Shown here piece after piece: positions 18,305-26,445 of a stretch of 64,000 nt of DNA (within the stretch, counting starts at the first letter, position 1; the number at the start of each line of letters is the position of its first letter). The notes below the pieces were generated by a model. That model was not told the origin of the DNA. It did not search any database and saw only the letters and a program-made list of their open reading frames with translations. The stretch comes from UBA6623 sp965238125 (lineage in GTDB: Bacteria > Acidobacteriota > Terriglobia > Bryobacterales > UBA6623), in assembly GCA_965238125.1 (NCBI GenBank), contig OZ250179.1, positions 1,736,001 to 1,800,000 of the forward strand, written 5' to 3'. A program made the translations under genes and the position numbers.

Positions 18305-19219
18305 TCATTTCAATGACTGGTCGAAGAATGCGACCACTTTCTCTAGAAAGGCTTCCCGCATGGGAGACGCGTCCTTGTGCTCTTCCCCCGTCCGGACTCC
18401 TTGGGTGTGGCCCAAGCCTTCGAGAATCCACAGCTCATCCTGAGCATTCCGGGACGCCGCCTTGAGTCTGTAAGCGTGCGCGACCGGAATGTCCGGATCC
18501 TCGCTCCCGTGGATGAACAAGATGGGCCTCGGCGCGATATCCGGTACGGCACGTTCGGGAGCCATAACGTCAAAGTCCAGTCGGTAAAGAAGCTGCCCCA
18601 TCAGAGTGATTCCCGGCGCAAACGCGGAAACAAACGGAAACCACGGTATGCGGCGCTTGATTTGTCCTTGCATCATATCCCGAATATCCGCGAAGGCGCT
18701 ATCCGCGACGACGGCGCCAAGTTCGGGCATGGCGGCGGCGGAAACAAGTGCCACCGCCCCTCCGTAGGACGTGCCGTGGATACCGATACGTCCCGGCCTG
18801 AAACCCCTCCCCAGTAGCAAATCCAACGCAGCGCGGACGTCTCGTCTCTCGAACCACCCGAACCCGATTCGATCGCCCCCGGAGCGTCCGTGTCCTCGCA
18901 AGTCAAAGACGAGCACATGGAAGCCGGCCTCCACATACGCTCGCGCTATGTCGGTGTGAGCGCCGCACCAGCCATCAGAATTGATGCCATGAACAAGCAC
19001 AATAGCTCGATCCCCCGAGGAGGGAAGCAGCCAACCTGATAGGGGAATCTTATCCTCCGCGCTCTCGAACTGAAGTACTTCGCTTCTCAGATTGGGATCG
19101 GGTCCCGGTGGGTTAGGTTTTCGCGAGGGTGTGGCCACCACCCGCAGGATTAACCCACTGGGGGCGGCACTCGCCGCGGTCCTGTACCTCGGAATCTGAC
19201 GATTGTTGGGCGCAGCCAT
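18305..19219 (-). CDS. Alpha/beta hydrolase (serine esterase/peptidase S9-like)
   Basis: A 304-aa protein from ATG 19219. The hydrolase fold shows the oxyanion region AIVLVHGINSDGW, FDLRGHGRSGG, the nucleophile elbow IHGTSYGGAVAL, the Asp region ILFIHGSEDPDIPV and a late His in EGLGHTQGV. The N-terminus (PNNRQIPRYRTAASAAPSGL) is short and lacks the membrane anchor common in relatives, so the true N-terminus might be elsewhere or frameshifted. A different frame from about 19279 gives a basic segment. Substrate is unknown. It is transcribed towards IS630 copy 3. Confidence 0.8.
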   Translation of the reverse strand: MAAPNNRQIPRYRTAASAAPSGLILRVVATPSRKPNPPGPDPNLRSEVLQFESAEDKIPLSGWLLPSSGDRAIVLVHGINSDGWCGAHTDIARAYVEAGFHVLVFDLRGHGRSGGDRIGFGWFERRDVRAALDLLLGRGFRPGRIGIHGTSYGGAVALVSAAAMPELGAVVADSAFADIRDMMQGQIKRRIPWFPFVSAFAPGITLMGQLLYRLDFDVMAPERAVPDIAPRPILFIHGSEDPDIPVAHAYRLKAASRNAQDELWILEGLGHTQGVRTGEEHKDASPMREAFLEKVVAFFDQSLK

Positions 19220-19324
19220 CGGCGAGGTCGTGTGGTAGTTGGGCGAAGAGTTGGCGCGTTGCTGGTCATTTTTTCGACACTCAATCGTTTCGACCCATCA
19301 CCAGCTCGTCAATCACACGCCTTG

Positions 19325-19403
19325 CCCTGCGAGGATCATTGGATTCGTAGGCTCTTAGCCTAGCGGGTGCCGTTTGCCCACGGAAACCAAGCTTCTTCCC
19401 TAC
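19325..19403 (-). repeat. Conserved about 80-bp upstream element, copy B
   Basis: This is the second occurrence of the element at 17005-17083, same orientation, about 105 bases upstream of the alpha/beta hydrolase gene. Beyond the shared block the sequences diverge. The 465-base gene-free interval 19220-19685 otherwise holds only the toxin-antitoxin operator repeats described separately. Confidence 0.55.
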
Positions 19404-19536
19404 GAGGCCATGCGCGCCAGGCTACTCATTCTACGGGGAAAGGATGCGTCTCCGAAAGGCTCCCGAAGCGCCAGGCCTACATAGCAATCGGGCCGGAACC
19501 TCGGGAAGCCCCGACTGGAAAAGATGCCTTCCCAAT

Positions 19537-19558
19537 CAACCAGATGACAAACTGGTTG
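19537..19558. promoter_or_regulatory. Operator-like palindrome, upstream copy (vestigial)
   Basis: CAACCAG-8-CTGGTTG is a perfect 7-bp inverted repeat. The sequence after it (ATGAGCGCCATCGG) resembles the antitoxin start (ATGGAAGTTATCGG) but leads into no antitoxin ORF. It looks like the operator and first codons of a lost toxin-antitoxin copy. Confidence 0.5.
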
Positions 19559-19661
19559 ATATGAGCGCCATCGGAGTAGCGCGGTGCCGCGCGAGGTTGC
19601 GCCGCGGCCTCTTGCGCGGGAGCGTTCCTTGCGCGCCGGGAATCACTGCAACGCTTCTAAT

Positions 19662-19683
19662 CAACTAGATGATAAACTAGTGG
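19662..19683. promoter_or_regulatory. Operator-like palindrome overlapping the antitoxin leader
   Basis: CAACTAG-8-CTAGTGG (core ACTAG/CTAGT) with spacer ATGATAAA lies two bases before the antitoxin ATG at 19686. It matches the palindrome at 19537-19558 in 16-17 of 22 positions. It is the likely binding site for the Phd-type antitoxin or its complex with the toxin, giving autorepression. Confidence 0.55.
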
Positions 19684-19685
19684 GT

Positions 19686-19922
19686 ATGGAAGTTATCGGC
19701 GCCTTCGAAGCCAAGACTCATTTCTCTCAACTGCTCGACCGGGTTCGCCGCGGCGAAAGGATCACGATAAGCAAAAGAGGAGTTCCGGCCGCCATGCTTG
19801 TCCCCGTCGATGGGGCGGCCCTCTCCCCGTCCGAGGCGGTTGCGCGGCTGCGCCGGATCCGCAAAGGATTTTCGGCCGGCACCCGAATTCGCGACCTTAT
19901 AGAGGATGGGAGAAAATATTGA
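19686..19922 (+). CDS. Phd/YefM-type antitoxin (VapB role)
   Basis: A 78-aa protein, MEVIGAFEAKTHFSQLLDRV, with the Phd/YefM DNA-binding fold signature (EAKTHFSQLLDRVRRGERIT, ISKRGVPAAMLVPV) and a C-terminal tail KGFSAGTRIRDLIEDGRKY expected to wrap the toxin. It overlaps the toxin gene by 4 bases (TTGA), showing translational coupling. It probably represses its own promoter through the palindrome just upstream. Confidence 0.88.
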   Translation: MEVIGAFEAKTHFSQLLDRVRRGERITISKRGVPAAMLVPVDGAALSPSEAVARLRRIRKGFSAGTRIRDLIEDGRKY

Positions 19923-20332
19923 ATCTCTTTGTCGTGGATGCCTCCGTAACTCTGGCCTGGTGCCTACCGCGACAGGCCACCGCGGAAACCGAAAAGCTGT
20001 TGGATGAGATGACTTCCGGGGCCGAGGCGATCGCGCCTTGTATCTGGCCGAGTGAAGCAGCCAACGCTTTGTGGAGTTTGGAGCGACGGAAACGACTGAC
20101 GCAGCACGACATCCTCGGCGTCATCGAAGTTCTCGATGCTCTACCCATTTCGGTGGACCATCAGCCGCCGGTGACCGTATTCGGCTTGGCCCGAGAGATC
20201 GCCGGGCGCTATAGGCTCAGCGTATATGATGCGTGTTACTTGGAACTTGCTCTTCGTCGGCAGCTGCCTCTGGCGACGGTTGACCGCAACCTGCGCTCCG
20301 CCGCTCGAAAAGCCGGTGTGATTACGGTCTAG
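19919..20332 (+). CDS. vapC: PIN-domain toxin, VapC family ribonuclease
   Basis: A 137-aa PIN-domain protein beginning at TTG 19919, which overlaps the antitoxin stop. Acidic metal-binding residues are Asp7 (FVVDASVTLAW), Glu46 (WPSEAANALW), the Asp in RLSVYDACYLELAL and the Asp in LATVDRNLRSAA, the complete four-residue PIN set. VapC toxins cleave RNA, often tRNA or rRNA, when freed from the antitoxin. It ends with TAG, showing that this genome uses TAG as a normal stop. The pair sits next to IS material, consistent with a mobile accessory module. Confidence 0.9.
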   Translation: MNLFVVDASVTLAWCLPRQATAETEKLLDEMTSGAEAIAPCIWPSEAANALWSLERRKRLTQHDILGVIEVLDALPISVDHQPPVTVFGLAREIAGRYRLSVYDACYLELALRRQLPLATVDRNLRSAARKAGVITV

Positions 20333-20594
20333 CAGCCCGTGGCAGACGTATGTTCGGGCGAAAATGGGGGACTGCCATTCGATTTTCGCGCGCGGAACCG
20401 CATTGTTGGCAACGCCGATGGATGGTGAAAATCGGTGGCTGTACCGATTTTTCGCGTAGTCGGCCTTTCACCACGGGCTGATAGCCTGCATTCCTCATCA
20501 TGTGTCGAGGCGAAGTGCATGAGAGGGCCGTCGGTTGGTGAGAAATGAAGGTTAGAACGGCCCGAGTGGACCCACCCTCTTGGCCAATGATCCG

Positions 20595-21245
20595 ATGCCG
20601 AAAGATGAGAGCGAATGGCAGTCGGCGGAGCACGTATCCGCTTACCTCGCGCGCGCCGACCAATTTCCCCAAAGGTCCTCCGGCGAGACCGCCCTGCTTG
20701 AGGAGATTCCACCGTCGGCCCGGCGGGTTCTAGACCTTGGTTCCGGCGATGGACGGCTGTTGGATTTGGTGTTGCGCGCCAGACCGAGCGCGCGCGGCGT
20801 TGCGGTGGACTTTTCGCCGCCGATGCTGGAACAGTTGCGTGCCCGGTTCGGCGCGAAATCCGGAACGGAAGTTGTCGAGCACGATCTGAGTATCCCCTTG
20901 CCGGTCCTTGGTACGTTCGACGTGGTGGTGTCGAGCTTCGCGATTCATCATCTGACCGACGAACGAAAGCGCCGGCTGTACGAGGAGATCTGGGTGGCGT
21001 TGGAGCCCGGAGGAATTTTCTGCAATTTGGAGCATGTGGCGTCGGCATCGCCCTATGCGCATGAGCGGTTCCTGCAAGCGATGGGGGTCACAGCAGCCGA
21101 AGAGGACCCTTCGAACAAGCTGCTGGATGTCCACACGCAGTTGGAATGGCTGCGCGAAATCGGATTCGCGGACGTCGACTGCTACTGGAAATGGCGCGAA
21201 CTGGCTCTTCTCGTGGGCCGTAAACCAGCAAGAAGTGCCGGCTGA
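20595..21245 (+). CDS. Class I SAM-dependent methyltransferase
   Basis: A 216-aa protein. Motif I is VLDLGSGDGRLLDLVL (about residues 41-56), motif II region GVAVDFSPPMLEQLR, motif IV FDVVVSSFAIHHL and post-motif WVALEPGGIFCNLEHVAS, so it is the methyltransferase type 11/25 fold used on small molecules. Start ATG 20595 is chosen; TTG 20580 is an alternative. The substrate cannot be inferred, as neighbours are unrelated (toxin upstream, PilZ-like protein convergent). Confidence 0.85.
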   Translation: MPKDESEWQSAEHVSAYLARADQFPQRSSGETALLEEIPPSARRVLDLGSGDGRLLDLVLRARPSARGVAVDFSPPMLEQLRARFGAKSGTEVVEHDLSIPLPVLGTFDVVVSSFAIHHLTDERKRRLYEEIWVALEPGGIFCNLEHVASASPYAHERFLQAMGVTAAEEDPSNKLLDVHTQLEWLREIGFADVDCYWKWRELALLVGRKPARSAG

Positions 21246-21332
21246 CATGGCGCCGCGGCCCCATGAGAGGTTGAGGTGCTCGAGCTACACGCTTAAGGTG
21301 TCAGGAAATCGACGCCAATGCCTAGTCGACGA

Positions 21333-21704
21333 CTAACCGGCGCCCGCCTCCCCAATGCTCGTCTTCGATTTCCCCGACGGTGGCAAATAAAGGTGATCAG
21401 GCCGCCAAACCTCGGGACTCCATGCGTCGCCGGAGAGAAAACGCAGCTGCAACCGGCAATCGCTCTCCCGGGCGCGACAGCCGACAACTTCCGCGGACAC
21501 ACGAAAATCTCCCAAGGTTAGATCCACACGGCCCCCAAGCGGATACGCCGCTTCAACAGCCACCCACGCCTGCGTCGCCGCAATTTCCTCCAGTAAGCCG
21601 GTTTCAGAAAGGGAGCGATCCCCCGGGAAGTGCAATTGCACCAGATGCGAACACAGCCAACGCGCATCCGGATTCGGGTCTCTCCGCGGCGAGGGAGACG
21701 TCAT
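21333..21704 (-). CDS. Short PilZ-like protein
   Basis: About 123 aa from ATG 21704 (GTG 21707 possible). The sequence RWLCSHLVQLHFPGDRSL, then GLLEEIAATQAWVAVEAA and PLGGRVDLTLGDFRVSAEV resembles the small PilZ-domain proteins that are numerous in Solibacter-type Acidobacteriota (pattern W-L-C-x-x-L-V, then LEEIS, then PLG). The RxxxR and D/NxSxxG c-di-GMP motifs are not clear, so it may not bind the nucleotide. It is convergent with the methyltransferase gene. Confidence 0.5.
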   Translation of the reverse strand: MTSPSPRRDPNPDARWLCSHLVQLHFPGDRSLSETGLLEEIAATQAWVAVEAAYPLGGRVDLTLGDFRVSAEVVGCRARESDCRLQLRFLSGDAWSPEVWRPDHLYLPPSGKSKTSIGEAGAG

Positions 21705-22091
21705 CACCCAAGAGTATAAACGGGGTTGTCAAACTCCGAGCGGGATCTGCAGACGTCAGAGGCAGCCTAACCCTAGCCTAACCCATGGGCTAGGCCCGCA
21801 TTTCTTATCGCCTGACGGGCAAAGCACATGATAGACCCGCCATTACTTCGTTTCGCTTGCTCGCCGTGCTCACCGTACTGTTCAAGTACGCCTCCGCGCG
21901 CCAAGCGGCGCGCGCCTCGTACTGACGGACCTTTCGTGCACTTTGCCTCGCCACGCGGTGAGAAAAGCGGGCTAGTCGGCAAAACGGTGTTCGCTAGTCG
22001 GCTCACGCTGGGGAGGTGCGCCGGCGACACAGTTTGAGGGCCACCACTTAGGTTGGCTCCACGCCACGGCATCGGATACCGCTCCCTCAAG

Positions 22092-22196
22092 GGCCGTGAA
22101 AAAATCGGGCACAGTCCACTTCGAGCCGGATGCGGTTACTGATTCAATGGAACTTATTCGGTCGGCGCTCGGTACAGTCCCCATTTTTTCACAGCC
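22092..22196. repeat. Inverted repeat with GTGAAAAAAT arms (family D)
   Basis: The left arm GGGCCGTGAAAAAATCGGG (22092-22110) is inverted with CCCCATTTTTTCACAGCCCC (22180-22199). A single arm recurs at 45298-45320 (reverse complement GGGCCGTGAAAAATTGGGG). The gene-free interval 21705-22261 also has a palindromic patch near 21885-21925 (CCGCGCGCC...GGCGCGCG) and no credible ORF. Confidence 0.5.
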
Positions 22197-22261
22197 CCTC
22201 ACGGTCGCCGCTCGGCTTGGCCGCGAAACGGCCGAGAAGGACGCCGACAGACGAGTGCTCC

Positions 22262-22861
22262 CTACAATTCCCGCCGCCCGTCCATGGCTTCCATCATCGT
22301 GGCTTCATCCACGTAATCGAGCTCCGTCCCCACGGGAATACCCATGCCGATGCGCGAAACCCGCACGCCGAGCGGCTTCAACAGTCGCGCCAGGTAGGTC
22401 GCCGTGGCCTGTCCCTCGGTTGTGGGGCTGGTGGCGAGAATGACCTCTTGCACTTCACCCCCCGAGAGCCGTTCGAGCAAGTTCTTGAGCATCAGTTCTT
22501 CGGGGCCGACGTTACGCAGCGGCGAGAGCACGCCGTGAAGAACGTGGTAGCAGCCGAGGTATTGGCGCGTTCGCTCGACCGTGATGATGTTGTTCGGTTG
22601 CTCGACGACACAAATCACCTTTCCGTCGCGTCCGCCGTCGGAGCAGTAAGGACACAGCGGCCCTTCCGAGAGATTGTTGCATCGCTCGCAGATCTGAATC
22701 CGCTCCCGCATTTCGACCACGGCGCGCGCCAGCCCATCGGCCTCCTCCCTGGGAACACCCAGCAAGTGAAAAGCCATACGCTGTGCCGATTTGGCGCCGA
22801 TCCCGGGAAGACGTTTCAACTCGTCCACCAAACGAGACATCGGCGCGGCGAGATCATCCAT
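22262..22861 (-). CDS. recR: Recombination mediator protein RecR
   Basis: A 199-aa protein of standard RecR length. It has an N-terminal helix-hairpin-helix (RLVDELKRLPGIGAKSAQRM), a C4 zinc finger with Cys58, Cys61, Cys70 and Cys73 (CERC...CPYC), and a Toprim domain (ICVVEQPNNIITVERT, LATSPTTEGQATATYLARLL, RIGMGIPVGTELDYVDE). RecR works with RecO/RecF to load RecA at single-strand gaps. It is the last gene of the dnaX-ybaB-recR operon, a conserved arrangement across bacteria. Confidence 0.97.
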   Translation of the reverse strand: MDDLAAPMSRLVDELKRLPGIGAKSAQRMAFHLLGVPREEADGLARAVVEMRERIQICERCNNLSEGPLCPYCSDGGRDGKVICVVEQPNNIITVERTRQYLGCYHVLHGVLSPLRNVGPEELMLKNLLERLSGGEVQEVILATSPTTEGQATATYLARLLKPLGVRVSRIGMGIPVGTELDYVDEATMMEAMDGRREL

Positions 22862-22956
22862 GGTAATTCTCTACAATTCCACCGAAAGCAGGGCATACAG
22901 TGAGGCAGGTCTCCAGGCCTGCCCATCCCCGACCGCCAATTTCCGCCGCTACTCCA

Positions 22957-23268
22957 TCAAGACAACATCCCCGGCGGCAAGCCCATCCCGCCCAGCATAC
23001 CCCCCATTTTCGACTGCGCTTCGTCGTCCACCCGCTTCGCTGCTTCGTTCACCGCGCCCCGCACCATGTCTTGGAGCATGTCGCGGTCCTCGAGCACTTC
23101 TTCGTCAATGTCGATCGAAAGCACCTTCTTGTTCCCGTCCATCTTCACGGTCACCATGCCGCCGCCCGTCGACGCCTCGACGCGGATCTGAGCAATCTCC
23201 TCCTGCAGCTGCTGCTGCATTTGTTGCGCTTGCTGCATCATCTTCTGCATGTTGCCGGGTAGTTTCAC
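22957..23268 (-). CDS. ybaB: YbaB/EbfC nucleoid-associated protein
   Basis: A 103-aa protein with GTG start at 23268 and a very strong GAGGAGG site 5 bases upstream. It has the N-terminal coiled coil NMQKMMQQAQQMQQQLQEEI and the conserved VTVKMDGNKKVLSIDIDEEV core, then a Gly/Met-rich tail GGMLGGMGLPPGM. The family binds DNA as a dimer. Its GTGA start overlaps the dnaX stop by 4 bases, showing tight coupling with the upstream gene; recR follows 95 bases later. Confidence 0.95.
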   Translation of the reverse strand: MKLPGNMQKMMQQAQQMQQQLQEEIAQIRVEASTGGGMVTVKMDGNKKVLSIDIDEEVLEDRDMLQDMVRGAVNEAAKRVDDEAQSKMGGMLGGMGLPPGMLS

Positions 23269-25118
23269 GAATACCTCCTCAGGTCTCGAACGCTTCGAAT
23301 TCGGCCGCCGAAAGTCTTGTGGAACTCCCGAACTTCGGGATCGGCCAATGCACGCCGTTCAACCTCCGTCCCCTTCCCCTCTACGTCGCCCTCCGACGGC
23401 ATCGGAGTATCGGGCAAGCCATTGGATTCGCCGTTTTCGGCTCGCGCGGAAGGTCTAGGCTTAGCGGACTGCTCCGAAAGTAAGCTTCCCAGTGTAACAC
23501 GAACATTTTTGCCCACAATGTTTCGGACAGCCGCCTCGACGGCCTTCAAATTGATCTGCAGCGCCGCCACGTCATCGGGCGAAGGACGAATCTCCACATG
23601 TCCGTTCACGCGGTTCAATTCGGCGTGCTCGACCGCATCGGCGGTGAAGTCGTCACCATCCCGACGAAACGCCCTCACGACGGACTGCTGTAGGTCCCCC
23701 GGGGCATCACTCGCCGAGCCGGCGGAGGGAGACGCCGCAGCCGTATCTGTCGGCTCCGCCGCCCCCTCTTCGGGAAAAGAGGACGTCGCCGCAGCCACGC
23801 CGGCCGGCGGCTCCGGCGGGACGATATCCGGTTCCGCGATCATCGCCTCAACGCTCTCCACCGGGGCCGAAGCCCGCGCGCCCGAGTCCGGCGTCGCCCC
23901 TTGCCTCGGCGAACCGCCGGCCGCCGCCGATCCGCTCGCCGCAGAGCCGCCCGCGCCTGGGCCCGAGGCTGGGGACGACTCGCCCGGACTCCAGCCTCCC
24001 CATTCCGCCAAGACCTTTTCGATAGGAGTCAATCGGCCCGCATGCACCAGCTTCAGCAATCCCACTTCAAGCCGAAAACGCGACTGCACGGCCTGTTGCA
24101 AATCACGATAGAGGTCCAATGATAACTGCAAGTAACGGATGAGATCTTCTTGACTAAAGTATTTTAAATACGAAGCCATGCGCTTTCGATCTTCCGTGCC
24201 GGCGGCAATCAGACGCGTTTCCTCTCCCGACACCTTCATCACCAGCAGATTGCGGAAATACCGCACCAACTCAGCGCTGAAATTCTGCAGGTGACGCCCC
24301 TCTCGGTGAAGCTGATCGACGATTTCCAGCATCCGCTCCGGCTTACTCTCCTTGAGCGCAAGCGTTATGGCGTCCGTGATTTCGGCCGGGATCGCTCCCA
24401 GCAAATCGCGCACCGCCGCCGCTTCGAGTTTCTTGCCAAAACTCGCGATCGCTTGGTCGAGAGTCGACAGCGAATCGCGAATACTGCCGTCCCCGGCCAG
24501 CGCAATCGCAACGAGGGCGTCATCTTCGGCCTCGACGCCCTCTTGCCCGCAGAGCCATTTCAGATGCTCGACCACATGATCAAGTTCCACCGTCCGAAAC
24601 GGGAAGCTCTGGCAGCGCGAGACAATGGTCGCCGGGAACTGCTGCGGCTCGGTAGTGCACAGGATAAAGACCACCCATTCCGGCGGCTCCTCAAGCGTCT
24701 TCAACAAAGCGTTGAACGCATCGGACGTAATCTGATGCGCTTCGTCGATGATGAAAACCTTGTAGCGGTCGCGAACCGGCCGATAGCGAACGTTCTCGCG
24801 CAGCTCGCGAATGTCGTCGATCCGGCGGTTCGAGGCCGCGTCGATCTCGGTCACGTCCATCGCATTGCCCGCCGTAATCTCGTTGCAGCTCGCACAGGCC
24901 AAGCAGGGTTCGACGGTCGGGCCTTTCTCGCAGTTCAGCGCCTTGGCGAGAATGCGGGCGAGCGTCGTTTTGCCCGTGCCCCGCGGCCCCGAGAAGATGT
25001 AGCCGTGCCCGATCCGCTGCTGCGCGATAGCGTTGGTAATCGTCCGCTTGACGTGCTCTTGGTTGACGACTTCGCTGAACGTCCGGGGGCGATACTTTCG
25101 AGCGATGACTTGATACAT
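23265..25118 (-). CDS. dnaX: DNA polymerase III subunit gamma/tau
   Basis: A 617-aa clamp-loader ATPase. Its N-terminus is MYQVIARKYRPRTFSEVVNQ. Walker A is G44PRGTGKT51, a Zn-binding set is Cys-rich (CEKGPTVEPCLACASC), Walker B/DEAH is VFIIDEAHQI, sensor I is FILCTTEPQQFPATIVSRCQ and sensor II is SIRDSLSTLDQAIA. After about residue 365 comes a low-complexity Ala/Gly/Ser/Pro linker and a tau-like C-terminal domain ending DLRRYS. It is the first gene of the dnaX-ybaB-recR operon. I did not identify a gamma-producing frameshift site. Confidence 0.97.
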   Translation of the reverse strand: MYQVIARKYRPRTFSEVVNQEHVKRTITNAIAQQRIGHGYIFSGPRGTGKTTLARILAKALNCEKGPTVEPCLACASCNEITAGNAMDVTEIDAASNRRIDDIRELRENVRYRPVRDRYKVFIIDEAHQITSDAFNALLKTLEEPPEWVVFILCTTEPQQFPATIVSRCQSFPFRTVELDHVVEHLKWLCGQEGVEAEDDALVAIALAGDGSIRDSLSTLDQAIASFGKKLEAAAVRDLLGAIPAEITDAITLALKESKPERMLEIVDQLHREGRHLQNFSAELVRYFRNLLVMKVSGEETRLIAAGTEDRKRMASYLKYFSQEDLIRYLQLSLDLYRDLQQAVQSRFRLEVGLLKLVHAGRLTPIEKVLAEWGGWSPGESSPASGPGAGGSAASGSAAAGGSPRQGATPDSGARASAPVESVEAMIAEPDIVPPEPPAGVAAATSSFPEEGAAEPTDTAAASPSAGSASDAPGDLQQSVVRAFRRDGDDFTADAVEHAELNRVNGHVEIRPSPDDVAALQINLKAVEAAVRNIVGKNVRVTLGSLLSEQSAKPRPSARAENGESNGLPDTPMPSEGDVEGKGTEVERRALADPEVREFHKTFGGRIRSVRDLRRYS

Positions 25119-25301
25119 TGAAATTCAGCCTAGCGGTTGAATGACTGGGTCCAACGCCCGACCCGCGCCAACCGAGGACTCAATTGCTAGATTTTCTCAC
25201 AGCCGCGCCTCCCCATGCCGTGACCGCCGATGCCATGATGCCACACCGATGACCCTTCCGACCTAGCGATTAGTTGCCGTGCGATTGGGTCGCCTGGGAG
25301 G

Positions 25302-25455
25302 CGGCGCCGACGTGGCGTGAGCGTCCACGCTTGCCGCGAACCGATTCGTCGGTTCGTGTCCCCGAGTTTGTGAGAACTCGCAAGGCGGCAATGGGAAACA
25401 CGCCCCGATGACTCGGGGCGCGGCAAGGCGGGAGCCTCACGCCACGTCGGCGCCG
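25302..25455. repeat. Long palindromic repeat, family A copy 1
   Basis: The outer arms are a perfect 20-bp inverted repeat, 25302-25321 with 25436-25455 (CGGCGCCGACGTGGCGTGAG). Inside are three smaller hairpins: CGAACCGATTCGTCGGTTCG on the left, a GAACTCGC-type hairpin in the middle and CGCCCCGATGACTCGGGGCG on the right. It is the only notable content of the 540-base gene-free interval 25119-25659. Confidence 0.8.
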
Positions 25456-25659
25456 GGCCGTCGAAAGCCCGGCAATGAAGTTTCGGAGCCTCAACCTACT
25501 CCCGCTCCGGATCCTCTGTGTTGTATCCTTCGGATTCATCGAAACGCGACCGGACTTTCACCAAGATCTCTCCGCTCCACTCACATCGAGGGTCCCACGC
25601 CGACTTTCAAGCTAGAATGGGGTTCCACGCCGATTTCGAACCCTTCGCGGGCCGAACCC

Positions 25660-26445
25660 ATGTCGCTCTCCCGCTCGATGACGCCCCAACAGATCCAAGA
25701 GCAAATCGCTGTGCTCGGTCCCTGGTTCTACGAATTTGACCTCGGCGACGGCCTCCGCACGAACTCGGAACTCCCCCCCGAAGTTCGCGCGATCTTCGAG
25801 ACACGACTCGCGATGGTCAACGGCGTCGTCAAGAGCCACTTTGGCGACCGCTTGTCGGAAATCCAATGCATCGACGTCGGCTGCCATGAAGGCTTCTATT
25901 CGATGGCCATGGCCGCGCTCGGCGTGCCGCGCGTCGTGGGCGTCGACGTTCGCGACAACAACCTGGCCAAGGCTCGCTTCGTCGTGGCCGCGAAAGGTTG
26001 CTCGGCCATCGAATTCCAAACGGGCAATTGCGAAGAGCTTTCCGCCGACAAGCTCGGCCGCTTCGAGCTGAGCCTGTTTCTGGGGATTCTCTACCACCTC
26101 GAAAATCCCATGCGCTGCTTGCGCAATATCGCGGCCCTGACCAAGGAGCTTTGCGTCATCGAAACCCAGGTCGTCGACGAAGTCGTTGGAACCACCGAAT
26201 GGGGATCGCGTGAATGGACCCGCTCCTATCGCGGCGTGCTGGCATTGATCGACGAGTCGGACGAATTCTTGGCCGACAACACCGAAACCGGAGCATCCCC
26301 GGTGGCGACTTGTCCTTCTCCCGCCGCTCTGATTTTCATGTTGAAGCAGGCGGGCTTTGCGCGGGTGGAGTTGATCGAGCCTCCCCCGAACGCCTACGAA
26401 CAACACCGGCGCGGGAAGCGGGTAGTCTGTGCCGCCTACAAATGA
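25660..26445 (+). CDS. Class I SAM-dependent methyltransferase with CmoB-like N-terminus
   Basis: About 261 aa from ATG 25660 (ATG 25678 possible). The start region VLGPWFYEFDLGDGLRT resembles the segment preceding the Rossmann domain in tRNA-uridine CmoB-type enzymes and relatives. Motif I is CIDVGCHEGFYSMAMAALG, motif II VVGVDVRDNNL, motif IV FLGILYHLENPMRCLRNIA. The C-terminal part (PSPAALIFMLKQAGFARVEL) is shared with many DUF1698-like methyltransferases. True CmoB needs carboxy-SAM and is mostly proteobacterial, so this is likelier a small-molecule or sugar methyltransferase. It overlaps the following membrane-protein gene by 17 bases, suggesting joint expression. Confidence 0.8.
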   Translation: MSLSRSMTPQQIQEQIAVLGPWFYEFDLGDGLRTNSELPPEVRAIFETRLAMVNGVVKSHFGDRLSEIQCIDVGCHEGFYSMAMAALGVPRVVGVDVRDNNLAKARFVVAAKGCSAIEFQTGNCEELSADKLGRFELSLFLGILYHLENPMRCLRNIAALTKELCVIETQVVDEVVGTTEWGSREWTRSYRGVLALIDESDEFLADNTETGASPVATCPSPAALIFMLKQAGFARVELIEPPPNAYEQHRRGKRVVCAAYK

